Origin: Calditrichota bacterium
Lineage (GTDB): Bacteria > CLD3
Assembly (NCBI GenBank): GCA_008501735.1
Contig: QQUF01000002.1
Span: forward strand, 57,280-121,279
DNA length: 64,000 nucleotides
Reading direction: 5' to 3'
The position numbers and the translations under genes were made by a program. Shown one piece after another: positions 54,524 through 63,789 of this stretch; position 1 is the stretch's first letter; each line of letters opens with the position of its first letter. The notes below the pieces were generated by a model. It was not told the origin of the DNA. It did not search any database and saw only the letters and a list, made by a program, of their open reading frames with translations.

Positions 54524-56674
54524 ATGAAATATTTAATCACCTTTTTAATTTTTCTATTTTTCCAATCCACTAACATTTTCGCTCAAGACTACCTTTTCCC
54601 GACAAGTGCAAGTAATAAACTCACTTCAACTTTTGGTGAATTTCGTCCCGGACATTTTCACGCTGGACTTGACATCAAAACTTTCGGCAAAGAAGGTTTT
54701 CCTGTTTTTGCAATCGAAGACGGATTTGTTTGGAAAATCCGAGTTTCACCTTTCGGTTACGGAAAAGCAATTTACCTAAAGCTCAACGACGGAAAATTTG
54801 TCGTTTACGCTCACCTCCAAAAATTCTCGCCTGAAATCGAAGAATTTGTTTACCAAAAGCAACAGAAGACCAAAAAATATCGCGTAGTTCAAGAATTCTC
54901 ATCTGAAAAATTCCCTGTCAAAAAAGGCGATGTAATTGCTTTTACAGGAAAAACCGGAATCGGTCATCCTCACTTGCACTTTGAAATCCGCGACAAATTC
55001 AACGTTCCGATGAATCCGCTAAAATTTTACTCAAACATCGAAGACACGAAACCTCCTTTAATTCAAAAATTCGTTGTTGAGTCACAAAATTTCGAGTCTC
55101 AAGTGAATGGAAATTTTCTCGCTCAAGAAATTCCTTTTACTTCAAACGGAAAATTTTACTCTTTGAAAGACACACTTGAAATTTCTGGTTCAGTTGGTTT
55201 GGCAGTTGAAATTAGCGACGTTGCAAACGGAGTTACAAATTCTTACGCTCCTTACAAAGTCCAACTTTTCGTTGACAGCCTTTTAACTTTTGAAGTCCGT
55301 TACGACGAAATTCCTTTTGAAACTACAAGACAAGTTGAGCTTGACAGAAATTACCGTTTTCTCCGAACTCACAAAGACAAAATGAACAACCTTTTTCTCA
55401 AAGAAGGAAACGAGCTAAGAAACTACAAACTATCTCCAAACTCAGATGGAACAGTAGGAATTAAAAACGGTGAAGGAATCCATGACTTTGAAATCAAAAC
55501 TCAAGATTACTTTGGAAACACTTCTATTTTAAAAGGAGTTTTCAGAGTTAAAGAGTTAAACCAAATTGGGATTTTTTCAGCAGAAGAAAAGAATTTCCCA
55601 ACTGAACAAGTTTTTTCTTTTGGTGGAAAGGATTACGCTTTTTTGACAGATTGGAATTTGAAGAATTTCAAAATCTCGACAAACGGAAACATTCGCGAAC
55701 TCACGAATGCTTTGGAAAGCCAAAATGACTTGGAGGCTTCAAGTTTAATTTTGGTTGAGAAAGACAAAACGATTTACGAAAAGTCTTTTGGAGAAAATTC
55801 TGAGCAATTCGATTTTGAAATTCAATTTCACGAAAACTTCGGAGTTTTAGAAACCAAGTTTACAGAAGTATCTAAAAGTTTCCCTGAAATTTGGATTAAC
55901 GGAATTCCAAGACCTGCTTTCAAAATTTCTGAAAGAATTTTCCAAACCTCTTTTAGTTTCGATTTCTTGAATGAAGATTTTTTGAGAATCGAAATTAATG
56001 GAAAAGAAATTATTGAAAGAGTTCAGAAAATTACCAAGGACAAGGAAAAGAAAACCTTTTCAGAAGACCAGAAAATCCAAGTTGATTTTGGGAGAACTTC
56101 ACTTTACCAAGACATTTTTGTAACAGTTAAAGAAGGAAATTTGCAAGTTCCGAACACTGAAACTCTTGGCAAAAGTTACGAAGTCAGACCTTACGAGATT
56201 CCGCTTAAAGGAGCAGCTTCGATAAAAATGTTTTACCCGAGCGAAACTTTGGATTCGGATAAACTTGGAATTTTTTATTTAGAAAACAATGGAAAGTGGT
56301 ACTTCTTGGAAGGTGAAAATAATTCTGAAAAAGCTTATTTTGAGACAAAAGTGCTTAGTTTGGAAAAATTTGTTTTGGCTTACGACAGAGAACTCCCACA
56401 AATTTTAAACGTTTATCCAAAGAATTCCGCTAAAGGAAATTTTGACAAAATCAAGTTTAGAGTAAAAGATGAAATTTCGGGAATCAAAGACGAAGAGTCC
56501 GTTTCATTGACTGTGAACGACGAAATTGTTGTTTTTGAGTTCGACCCTGAAACGGATGAAATCCTTTACAAACCAAGACAAAATTTCAAAAAAGGCAAAA
56601 ATAAATTTTCGATTGAAGTCGTAGATAAAGTCGGAAATAAACAAAGTTTTAAAAGTATCTTTTGGGTAAATTGA
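54524..56674 (+). CDS. Secreted M23 family metallopeptidase
   Basis: About 716 residues from ATG 54524, chosen because a signal peptide (KYLITFLIFLFFQSTNIFAQ) starts there; an earlier in-frame ATG at 54461 would add 21 charged residues before it. The LytM domain occupies about residues 25-170: GHFHAGLDI gives the first Zn ligands (His and Asp), and GHPHLHFEIR gives the last, so the zinc site looks complete. The C-terminal 500 residues are unassigned beta-rich domains with an Ig-like DELPQILNVYPKNSAK-type end region. It probably cuts or regulates peptidoglycan in the periplasm. Confidence 0.85.
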   Translation: MKYLITFLIFLFFQSTNIFAQDYLFPTSASNKLTSTFGEFRPGHFHAGLDIKTFGKEGFPVFAIEDGFVWKIRVSPFGYGKAIYLKLNDGKFVVYAHLQKFSPEIEEFVYQKQQKTKKYRVVQEFSSEKFPVKKGDVIAFTGKTGIGHPHLHFEIRDKFNVPMNPLKFYSNIEDTKPPLIQKFVVESQNFESQVNGNFLAQEIPFTSNGKFYSLKDTLEISGSVGLAVEISDVANGVTNSYAPYKVQLFVDSLLTFEVRYDEIPFETTRQVELDRNYRFLRTHKDKMNNLFLKEGNELRNYKLSPNSDGTVGIKNGEGIHDFEIKTQDYFGNTSILKGVFRVKELNQIGIFSAEEKNFPTEQVFSFGGKDYAFLTDWNLKNFKISTNGNIRELTNALESQNDLEASSLILVEKDKTIYEKSFGENSEQFDFEIQFHENFGVLETKFTEVSKSFPEIWINGIPRPAFKISERIFQTSFSFDFLNEDFLRIEINGKEIIERVQKITKDKEKKTFSEDQKIQVDFGRTSLYQDIFVTVKEGNLQVPNTETLGKSYEVRPYEIPLKGAASIKMFYPSETLDSDKLGIFYLENNGKWYFLEGENNSEKAYFETKVLSLEKFVLAYDRELPQILNVYPKNSAKGNFDKIKFRVKDEISGIKDEESVSLTVNDEIVVFEFDPETDEILYKPRQNFKKGKNKFSIEVVDKVGNKQSFKSIFWVN

Positions 56675-56709
56675 TTTTGCTTCCTAAATTTAATGCATTC
56701 TCTTAAGGC

Positions 56710-56729
56710 TAAGTGACAACTATCACTTA
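56710..56729. repeat. Inverted repeat (TAAGTGA, 6-base loop, TCACTTA)
   Basis: A 7-bp perfect stem in the 120-base gap after the M23 gene, followed by a directly repeated AAAATTATTTT. The stem is short and AT-rich with no immediate T-run, so it could be an operator as well as a weak terminator. Confidence 0.4.
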
Positions 56730-56794
56730 AAATTATTTTAAAATTATTTTATTAAACGCTTGTTTTACTGTTTAAATCAAAAGCCATAATTTTA

Positions 56795-57328
56795 ATGATT
56801 TACAACTACTTGGACAAATCACCTCAACTTGACGAATCAGTTTTCGTTGCTCCTTCTGCCGATGTTATCGGAAATGTTACAATCGGCAAAGACAGTAGCG
56901 TTTGGTTTCAATCTGTTATTAGAGGAGATATGCATTACATAAAAATCGGTAGTAGAACCAATGTTCAAGACGGTTGTGTTTTGCACATTACTAACAATAC
57001 AGCTCCACTAAATATTGCTGATGAAGTAACGATTGGACACAGAGTTGTCTTGCACGGTTGTACAGTTGAAAGTGGTTGTTTGATTGGAATGGGAGCAATT
57101 CTTTTAGATAATTGTGTAATTGGCAAGAATTCACTTATCGCTGCTGGAACTTTGGTAACTCAAAGAAAAGTAATTCCTCCAAGAAGCCTTGTAATGGGAA
57201 ATCCGGGGAAAGTTGTTCGTGAACTGACAGATAAAGAAGTTGCAAAAATTTATAAAGCTTCACAGTATTACATTGATTACGCTGCAAACTATCGAAACAC
57301 AAAACCTGCAATTGAGGAAAAGAGGTAA
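56795..57328 (+). CDS. Gamma-carbonic anhydrase-like hexapeptide protein
   Basis: A 177-residue left-handed beta-helix protein of the gamma-CA/PaaY/YrdA family. SVWFQSVIRGDMHYIKIGSRTNVQDGCVLHI is the family core. Metal-binding histidines would be in VLHIT, VTIGHRVVLHGC. The Glu and Gln residues that support CO2 hydration in Cam are not clearly present, so the role may be that of an uncharacterised YrdA-like protein. It is five bases upstream of the MBL-fold gene, so the two are probably cotranscribed. Confidence 0.88.
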   Translation: MIYNYLDKSPQLDESVFVAPSADVIGNVTIGKDSSVWFQSVIRGDMHYIKIGSRTNVQDGCVLHITNNTAPLNIADEVTIGHRVVLHGCTVESGCLIGMGAILLDNCVIGKNSLIAAGTLVTQRKVIPPRSLVMGNPGKVVRELTDKEVAKIYKASQYYIDYAANYRNTKPAIEEKR

Positions 57329-57333
57329 TTTTT

Positions 57334-58230
57334 ATGAAGCTCAGATTTTGGGGAGTTAGGGGTTCTTATCCTGTTCCGGGAAAAGACACAGTCAAATACG
57401 GCGGAAACACTTCTTGTACAGAAATTGAATTAGACAACGGAAGAAGAATTGTTTTAGATGCCGGAACAGGCTTGATTCAACTCGGCAAAACTCTTTCACA
57501 AAGGAAAGAATCTTTTAACGGAACAATTCTTTTAAGTCATTACCATTGGGACCACATTCAAGGTTTACCTTTTTTACTCCAAATTTTTGATCCAAAATCT
57601 TCGATAAAGCTTCGTGGTTACTACGGAGAAAATGCCAATCCTAAAAATGCAATGTTAGAACAAATCCGAAATATCTACTGCCCTTTTGAATACAAAGATT
57701 TACTTGCAAGTTTTGATTACGAGCCTGTAACCGAAGGAAGAACCGAAGTTGAAGGAATTCAAACTGACGTGATTTTTATGAATCACCCTGGAGGTTCTGT
57801 AAGTTACAAATTTCACATTAACGGCAAAAAATACATTTACGTTACAGACAACGACATCACTTTCCCAGAGTTTGATTACAAAGTCGAAGCATTCAAAACT
57901 CAAGATTCCACTGAAAAAGAATTCATTTCAAATGGCATTCAAAAAGTCATTGATTTTGTCAGAGATGCTGACCTTCTAATCCACGATTCAATGTATTACA
58001 GAGGCGAAGCAAATGTAAGAGTTGGTTACGGACATTCTTGCTTTGAAGACACAGTTAGTTTGGCTCTCGAAGCAAATGTGAAAAAATTAGTTCTCTTCCA
58101 CCACGACCCTGACCACAACGACGAAGAAGTCGCAAATATCTTAGAACTTTCAAGAGCAAAAGTCAGAGATTCAGGCAAACAAATGGAGTGTGTTGCCGCT
58201 CAAGAAGGACTTGAAATAGAACTTGGGTAA
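57334..58230 (+). CDS. MBL-fold metallo-hydrolase
   Basis: A 298-residue metallo-beta-lactamase fold protein. The dinuclear zinc motif reads SHYHWDHIQGLPF (HxHxDH near residue 70). Further ligands are in NHPGGSVSYKF, DSMYYRGE and the final FHHDPDHND. The N-terminal GVRGSYPVPGKDTVKYGGNTSC is common to a group of cyclic-nucleotide phosphodiesterase-like or unassigned hydrolases. The substrate is unknown. It follows the gamma-CA-like gene closely. Confidence 0.87.
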   Translation: MKLRFWGVRGSYPVPGKDTVKYGGNTSCTEIELDNGRRIVLDAGTGLIQLGKTLSQRKESFNGTILLSHYHWDHIQGLPFLLQIFDPKSSIKLRGYYGENANPKNAMLEQIRNIYCPFEYKDLLASFDYEPVTEGRTEVEGIQTDVIFMNHPGGSVSYKFHINGKKYIYVTDNDITFPEFDYKVEAFKTQDSTEKEFISNGIQKVIDFVRDADLLIHDSMYYRGEANVRVGYGHSCFEDTVSLALEANVKKLVLFHHDPDHNDEEVANILELSRAKVRDSGKQMECVAAQEGLEIELG

Positions 58231-58349
58231 AGAATATATTCAGACTCTATATCTCAAGAAAAGAATTTAAAATTTAATAAGCACTTCTAGAAAATAGAGT
58301 ATCTTAATATCCAATTAAATAATATTAGTACGAAAAATTTGGATGAATA

Positions 58350-60746
58350 ATGATAGATATGAAAAGTTTATCAGAACGAGATATATGTACTAAACTTATT
58401 ACTCCTGCTATTGAAAAGGCTGGGTGGAATAAGCAAACTCAATTGCTTGAAGAAGTTACCTTTACTGATGGGAAAATATACGTAAGAGGGAAACTAACTG
58501 CTCGAGGTAAAAGAAAAAGAGCAGATTACATACTTTATTACAAACCAAACATTCCTATTGCAATTGTTGAAGCAAAAGACAATAAACACTCCGTTAGAGC
58601 TGGAATGCAACAAGCTCTCAATTATGCTGAAATATTGGATATTCCATTTGTTTTTAGTAGTAATGGAGATGGCTTTCTTTTTCACGATAGAACTAAAACA
58701 GAAGGTCAAATTGAAATAGAAATAGATAATGATAGTTTCCCAAGCCCACAAGAACTTTGGAAGAATTACAAAAAATTTAAAGGCATTGATTCACAACAAG
58801 CTGCAAAGATAGTCGAACAAGATTACTTTTTTGACAGTAGCGGGCGAACTCTAAGATATTATCAACAAAATGCCGTGAATAGAACAGTAGAAGCAATTGT
58901 AAAAGGTCAAAACCGTATTATTCTAGTTATGGCAACAGGAACAGGAAAAACTTACACTGCTTTTCAAATCATTCACAGACTTTGGAAAAGTGGAGCGAAG
59001 AAAAGAATTTTATTTCTTGCAGATCGTAATGCGTTAATTGACCAAACTCGCAGAGGAGATTTTAAACACTTTAGAGAGAAAATGACGGTGGTGAAACACC
59101 GAATGATTGACAAAAGTTATGAAATTTATTTGGCTTTATATCAAGGTTTGACTGGTTCAGACGAACAAGCAAATGCCTACAAACAATTTTCTCCTGATTT
59201 TTTTGATTTAATTGTCATTGATGAGTGCCACAGAGGAAGTGCGAAAGAAGATAGTGCTTGGCGTGAAATATTAACTTATTTCAAAAAAGCTACTCACATT
59301 GGTTTGACAGCTACTCCAAAAGAAACAAATGAAGTTTCTAATAGTGAGTATTTTGGAGAACCTGTTTACACGTATTCTCTAAAACAAGGAATTGATGACG
59401 GTTTCTTAGCTCCGTACCGTGTTGTTCGTGTCAATTTAAATATTGATGTTGAAGGTTGGAGACCTGAACGAGGCAAAAAAGATAAAGATGGAAATGAAGT
59501 TGAAGATAGAATTTATAATCGAAAAGATTTTGACAGAAATTTAGTTATTGAAGAACGAACAGAAATAGTTGCAAAAAAAATAGCCGAGTTTATGAAAGGT
59601 TATGACCGTTTTGCTAAAACAATTGTGTTCTGCTCTGACATTGATCACGCTGAAAGAATGCGAACTTCTCTTTCAAATTTGAACAGTGATTTGGTGGCTA
59701 AAAACTATAAATATGTTATGCAAATTACTGGCGATAATGAAGAAGGAAAAAGAGAATTAGACAACTTTATCAATCCTGAAGAAACTTATCCTGTAATTGC
59801 TACGACTTCAGAATTAATGACAACAGGTGTAGATGCACAAACTTGTAAAATAATCGTTTTGGACAGTGAAATTAAATCAATGACAAAGTTTAAACAAGTT
59901 GTTGGTAGAGGAACTCGTATTAACGAAGAGTTCAACAAATTGTATTTTACTATTCTTGACTTTAGAAATGTTACTGATTTGTTCGCAGACAAAGAATTTG
60001 ACGGAGATCCTATTCGCGTAAAACCTGTTACACAAGATACTGATTTAAGCAATATTTTAGATGAAGAGGAAAATGATAATTCTCCAATAATCGATGAAGT
60101 TTCTGGAGACGAAATAGAAATAAAGCCTGAAATCCGCAAACCCGCATTACAACCGATTCTTGGAGAAAGCGACGAACCACGACAAAAAATCTATGTGAAT
60201 GGTATTGATGTTTCAATTTTGGTAAGTCGTGAAATGTATTTTGATAACGACGGAAAACCGATAACTACAAGTTTAAAAGACCACACAAAGAAATTAATTA
60301 GAGGAAAATACGCTTCACTTGACGATTTTTTAAACAGGTGGAACAGTGTTGAGAAAAAGGACATCTTAATTAAAGAATTAAAAGAACAAGGTATTTTGGT
60401 TGAGGCATTGCGAGATGCAGTAAACCGTGAAGTTGATTTATTTGATTTAGTTTGTCACGTTGCATTTGAACAACCACCTCTTACGAGGAAAGAACGAGCA
60501 AACAATGTTAAAAAACGAAATTACTTCACAAAATATGGTAACGAAGCTCGCAAGGTTTTGGAAAGTTTGCTTGATAAATATGCAGATGAAGGAATTGTAA
60601 ATATTGAAAGTATGAATATTTTAAAAGTAAAACCACTTACCAATTATGGCTCTCCAATGGAGATTATCAAACAATTTGGTAGCAAGGCAAAATATTTGGA
60701 AGCCGTTAAAGATTTAGAATATGAACTTTATAGAAAAGGTGCTTAA
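58350..60746 (+). CDS. hsdR: Type I restriction enzyme R subunit (HsdR, EcoEI-like)
   Basis: The translocase-nuclease subunit of a type I system, 798 residues, a normal length for the EcoEI-type family. Residues about 38-80 hold the nuclease site (ADYILYYKPNIPIAIVEAK, with E74 and K76). The helicase part has Walker A ATGTGKT (residues 195-201), DECH at 291-294, LTATP and a later QVVGRGTR motif VI. The C-terminal 230 residues match the EcoEI_R_C region. No stop or frameshift is seen. The start could be the first ATG or the fourth codon (58359). Confidence 0.93.
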   Translation: MIDMKSLSERDICTKLITPAIEKAGWNKQTQLLEEVTFTDGKIYVRGKLTARGKRKRADYILYYKPNIPIAIVEAKDNKHSVRAGMQQALNYAEILDIPFVFSSNGDGFLFHDRTKTEGQIEIEIDNDSFPSPQELWKNYKKFKGIDSQQAAKIVEQDYFFDSSGRTLRYYQQNAVNRTVEAIVKGQNRIILVMATGTGKTYTAFQIIHRLWKSGAKKRILFLADRNALIDQTRRGDFKHFREKMTVVKHRMIDKSYEIYLALYQGLTGSDEQANAYKQFSPDFFDLIVIDECHRGSAKEDSAWREILTYFKKATHIGLTATPKETNEVSNSEYFGEPVYTYSLKQGIDDGFLAPYRVVRVNLNIDVEGWRPERGKKDKDGNEVEDRIYNRKDFDRNLVIEERTEIVAKKIAEFMKGYDRFAKTIVFCSDIDHAERMRTSLSNLNSDLVAKNYKYVMQITGDNEEGKRELDNFINPEETYPVIATTSELMTTGVDAQTCKIIVLDSEIKSMTKFKQVVGRGTRINEEFNKLYFTILDFRNVTDLFADKEFDGDPIRVKPVTQDTDLSNILDEEENDNSPIIDEVSGDEIEIKPEIRKPALQPILGESDEPRQKIYVNGIDVSILVSREMYFDNDGKPITTSLKDHTKKLIRGKYASLDDFLNRWNSVEKKDILIKELKEQGILVEALRDAVNREVDLFDLVCHVAFEQPPLTRKERANNVKKRNYFTKYGNEARKVLESLLDKYADEGIVNIESMNILKVKPLTNYGSPMEIIKQFGSKAKYLEAVKDLEYELYRKGA

Positions 60747-60751
60747 CATTT

Positions 60752-60942
60752 GTAGGGAACGTATTCGTAGGGAACAAAAATTTTTGTTCCCTACAAAATT
60801 GGACTTTTTAGAAAAAATTTTTGTTCCCTACAAAATTGGACTTTTTAGAAAAGATTTTTGTTCCCTACAAAATTGGACTTTTTAGAAAAGATTTTTGTTC
60901 CCTACAAAATTGGCTTTTTTAACAAAGATTTTTGTTCCCTAC
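60752..60942. repeat. Repeat block 1: GTAGGGAAC/GTTCCCTAC palindrome with 37-bp tandem array
   Basis: This fills most of the 302-base hsdR-hsdM gap. GTAGGGAAC occurs at 60752 and 60767; the latter forms a perfect 28-base palindrome (60767-60794) made of GTAGGGAAC, A5T5 and GTTCCCTAC. GTTCCCTAC then recurs at 60823, 60860, 60897 and 60934, an exact 37-base period, with near-identical sequence between copies (AAAATTGGACTTTTTAG). The look is that of a REP-like family rather than a CRISPR. Confidence 0.9.
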
Positions 60943-60991
60943 AATTATAAAATTCAAACAACGTGTTTTGTTTGTACATTTCTTTTCAATC

Positions 60992-61020
60992 TTTACAAAA
61001 AATATTTAACCCTATTCTAA
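60992..61020 (+). promoter_or_regulatory. Weak promoter-like element before hsdM
   Basis: TTTACA at 60992-60997 and TTCTAA at 61015-61020 are separated by 17 bases, just after repeat block 1 and about 28 bases before the hsdM ATG, which has AAGGA seven bases ahead. The -10 box is poor, so this is only a candidate for separate hsdMS expression. Confidence 0.25.
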
Positions 61021-61048
61021 TTTTTAAAAAATTAACTAAGGAAAATAA

Positions 61049-62485
61049 ATGGCGAATTTAAAAGGGATTTTAGACAGTATCCGAAAAATTATGTGGACAG
61101 ACACAGGTCTGAACGGTGATGCTCAAAGAATCGAACAATTAGGCTGGATGCTGTTTTTCAAGATTTTCTCGGATAAAGACAAAGAACTTGAAATGTTAGA
61201 CGATAATTATATAAGTCCAATTCCGCAAGAATTGCATTGGGAAGAATGGGCTGGCGATGACGAAGGAATCACAGGAGATGAATTACAAGAATTTATCGAC
61301 AGAAAGTTATTTCAGACACTTAGAAATATTCAACTTGTTCCGTCGGAAGACATTCGGTACAAACGTGCTTTACTCATTCGTGAGGTTTTCGAAGGAAACA
61401 ATAATTATATGAAAAGTGGGACAAATATTCGTAAAGTCCTGAACAAACTTAACGAAATTGATTTTAATACCACAAAAGACAAACACGCTTTTGGCGAACT
61501 GTACGAAACCATTTTGAAAGAATTGCAATCGGCAGGTAAATCGGGTGAATTTTATACTCCAAGAGCAATTACGGAATTTATTACCGAAATGATAAACCCA
61601 CAATTAGGCGAAAAGATTCTTGATCCTGCTTGTGGAACTGGTGGTTATTTAACAGCTGCAATCGAACACCTTAAAAATTTAGCAGAAAATGTTGAAGACC
61701 GACAAAACATTGCAAAAAATATTATCGGTTGGGAATACAAACCTTTGCCTTATTTGTTGGCTACGACCAATCTTATTTTGCACGAAATGGAAGTGCCAAA
61801 TATTACATTTCGTGATAGTTTGGAGCAACCACTTAGTCATTACACCGAAAAAAACCGTGTGAATGCAATTTTGGCGAATCCTCCTTTTGGTGGAATTGTT
61901 GCCAATAACAACGAGAATAATTTTCCGCAAAATTTTAGAACAAAAGAAAGTGCTGACCTTTTTCTGATTTTAATGATTCACTTGCTAAAACAAGGTGGAA
62001 GAGCAGGAATTGTTTTGCCTGACGGTTCACTTACTGGAGATGGAGTTAAACAAAGAGTAAGAGAAAAATTATTGAAAGATTGTAATTTGCACACAATTAT
62101 TCGTTTGCCAAATTCTGTTTTTCAACCTTACGCAACTGTTGCTACTAATTTGTTGTTTTTTACAAAAGGTGAACCGACGAAAGAGATTTGGTACTACGAA
62201 CACCGTTTGCCCGAAGGACAAAAATCTTACAACAAAACTCGACCAATCCAATTAAGAGAATTTGAACCAATTAAAAAATGGTGGAAAAAGAGAAAAGAAA
62301 GCGACATTTGTTGGAAGGTAGATTTGCAAACGATAATTGACCGTAACTACGATTTGGATATTAAAAATCCGACTAAGGAAAAAGAAGCCATCGAATACAG
62401 TAGCTCAGAATTAATGCGAATGCTCGAAACCTCTTTTAGTAAAAGTTCAGATTTGCTGAACAAACTTAAAGAGGCTGTGAAATGA
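61049..62485 (+). CDS. hsdM: Type I restriction-modification methyltransferase subunit (HsdM)
   Basis: An N6-adenine DNA methyltransferase of 478 residues. The HsdM N-terminal helical domain spans about residues 5-135 (SIRKIMWTDTGLNGDAQRIEQLGWMLF). The catalytic domain has SAM motif I DPACGTGGYLTAA (residues 192-204) and the NPPFGG motif IV (277-282), and GKSGEFYTPRAITEF just before it is the family signature. Its stop overlaps hsdS by four bases. It is preceded by repeat block 1, which separates it from hsdR. Confidence 0.95.
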   Translation: MANLKGILDSIRKIMWTDTGLNGDAQRIEQLGWMLFFKIFSDKDKELEMLDDNYISPIPQELHWEEWAGDDEGITGDELQEFIDRKLFQTLRNIQLVPSEDIRYKRALLIREVFEGNNNYMKSGTNIRKVLNKLNEIDFNTTKDKHAFGELYETILKELQSAGKSGEFYTPRAITEFITEMINPQLGEKILDPACGTGGYLTAAIEHLKNLAENVEDRQNIAKNIIGWEYKPLPYLLATTNLILHEMEVPNITFRDSLEQPLSHYTEKNRVNAILANPPFGGIVANNNENNFPQNFRTKESADLFLILMIHLLKQGGRAGIVLPDGSLTGDGVKQRVREKLLKDCNLHTIIRLPNSVFQPYATVATNLLFFTKGEPTKEIWYYEHRLPEGQKSYNKTRPIQLREFEPIKKWWKKRKESDICWKVDLQTIIDRNYDLDIKNPTKEKEAIEYSSSELMRMLETSFSKSSDLLNKLKEAVK

Positions 62486-63774
62486 GTTTAATGAAAATTA
62501 GTGATTTATTCAATTTCCAAAAAGGTAATTTACAAAGTTCAAAATGTATTTCTGGAGAATACAATTTTATTACAGCGTCTTCAGTTTGGAAAACTCATAA
62601 AGAATTCACTCACGAATGTGAAGCATTAATTTTTGCAGCAGCAGCTTCAGGTTCTTTAGGAAGAACACATTATGTAAATGGTAAATTCATTTCAAGTGAT
62701 TTATGTTTTATCATCACACCAAAAGACCCTGAAAATTTGCCAATTGATTTAAAATTTTATCATTTAATTTTTCAAGCCTTTAAAGATGAAATTGTAAGAA
62801 ATACAAAAGCAGGAACATCAAAAGAGGCAATTGGATTAAGAGCTTTTGGCAAATACGAACTACCATATTTTGATATTGAAAAACAAATTAGAACAAAAGA
62901 AAAGTTCGTAAATACTCAAAAATCAACATTGGGATTAGGGAAAGAACTAACTCATCAACTTGACCTTGTAAAGCAACTCCGACAAGCATTTTTGCGAGAA
63001 GCAATGCAAGGTAAATTGGTAGAACAAAACCCAAACGACGAGCCTGCAACAGAACTCCTTGCAAAAATCAAAGCCGAAAAAGAGCAGTTAATCAAAGACA
63101 AGAAAATCAAAAAACAAAAACCTCTGCCACCAATTACCAAAGAAGAAATTCCTTTCAAAATTCCAGAAAATTGGACTTGGTGTCGTTTGGGTGAAGCATC
63201 AAATTTAATATTTGACGGTCCATTTGGCTCTCATTTAAAAACTGCTGATTATACGACATTTGGTGTTCAGGTTGTTAGACTTGGGAATTTGGGTTTTATG
63301 AATTTCAAAAAAGAAAAAGAAACATTTGTAAGTTTTGAAAAATATGAATCTATTAAATCCCATGAAGTTTTTGAAGGTGATGTTATTATAGGTTCGTTTC
63401 TTGCCGATGGCGTAAAATGCATTGTGCTTCCAAAATTAAATTATAGAGCAATTGCAAAAGCTGATTGTTTCACAATTAGATTAAATAGAAAACTATTTTC
63501 AGAAAAATTTCTAATGTTTTTATTAAACTCTAGCTGCATGTTTTTAGAATTATTTGATTTACTAAGAGGCATGACTAGACTAAGGATTAACACTACTCAA
63601 TTAAAAACATTAATAATTCCTCTTCCACCACTTTCCGAGCAGAAACGAATTGTAGCCAAATTAGATGAATTAATGAAGTATTGCGACGGCTTAGAAGAAA
63701 GCATCAAAAACAGCCAAACCCAAAATGAAATGCTTTTACAACAAGTTTTAAGAGAGGCTTTAGAGCCTAAATAA
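62482..63774 (+). CDS. hsdS: Type I restriction-modification specificity subunit (HsdS)
   Basis: A 430-residue DNA-recognition subunit with two target-recognition domains: TRD1 about residues 1-145 and TRD2 about 225-385. Between them is a conserved helical spacer (QLRQAFLREAMQGKLVEQNPND through a basic Lys-rich linker), and a second spacer ends the protein (LPPLSEQKRIVAKLDELMKYCDGLEESI). TRD1 is shorter than TRD2. Start ATG overlaps the hsdM stop (ATGA). Target sequence cannot be read from sequence. Repeat block 2 begins 15 bases after the stop. Confidence 0.93.
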   Translation: MSLMKISDLFNFQKGNLQSSKCISGEYNFITASSVWKTHKEFTHECEALIFAAAASGSLGRTHYVNGKFISSDLCFIITPKDPENLPIDLKFYHLIFQAFKDEIVRNTKAGTSKEAIGLRAFGKYELPYFDIEKQIRTKEKFVNTQKSTLGLGKELTHQLDLVKQLRQAFLREAMQGKLVEQNPNDEPATELLAKIKAEKEQLIKDKKIKKQKPLPPITKEEIPFKIPENWTWCRLGEASNLIFDGPFGSHLKTADYTTFGVQVVRLGNLGFMNFKKEKETFVSFEKYESIKSHEVFEGDVIIGSFLADGVKCIVLPKLNYRAIAKADCFTIRLNRKLFSEKFLMFLLNSSCMFLELFDLLRGMTRLRINTTQLKTLIIPLPPLSEQKRIVAKLDELMKYCDGLEESIKNSQTQNEMLLQQVLREALEPK

Positions 63775-63789
63775 TTATAAGGAACGAAT

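Noticed and set aside
56710-56760. Intrinsic terminator after the M23 gene
   Set aside because: The 7-bp stem is AT-rich and not followed directly by a T-run, so it is listed only as an inverted repeat.
60767-60942. Possible CRISPR array between hsdR and hsdM
   Set aside because: The regular 37-base period comes from near-identical whole units, so there are no unique spacers; the conserved core is short and palindromic and no cas genes are present.
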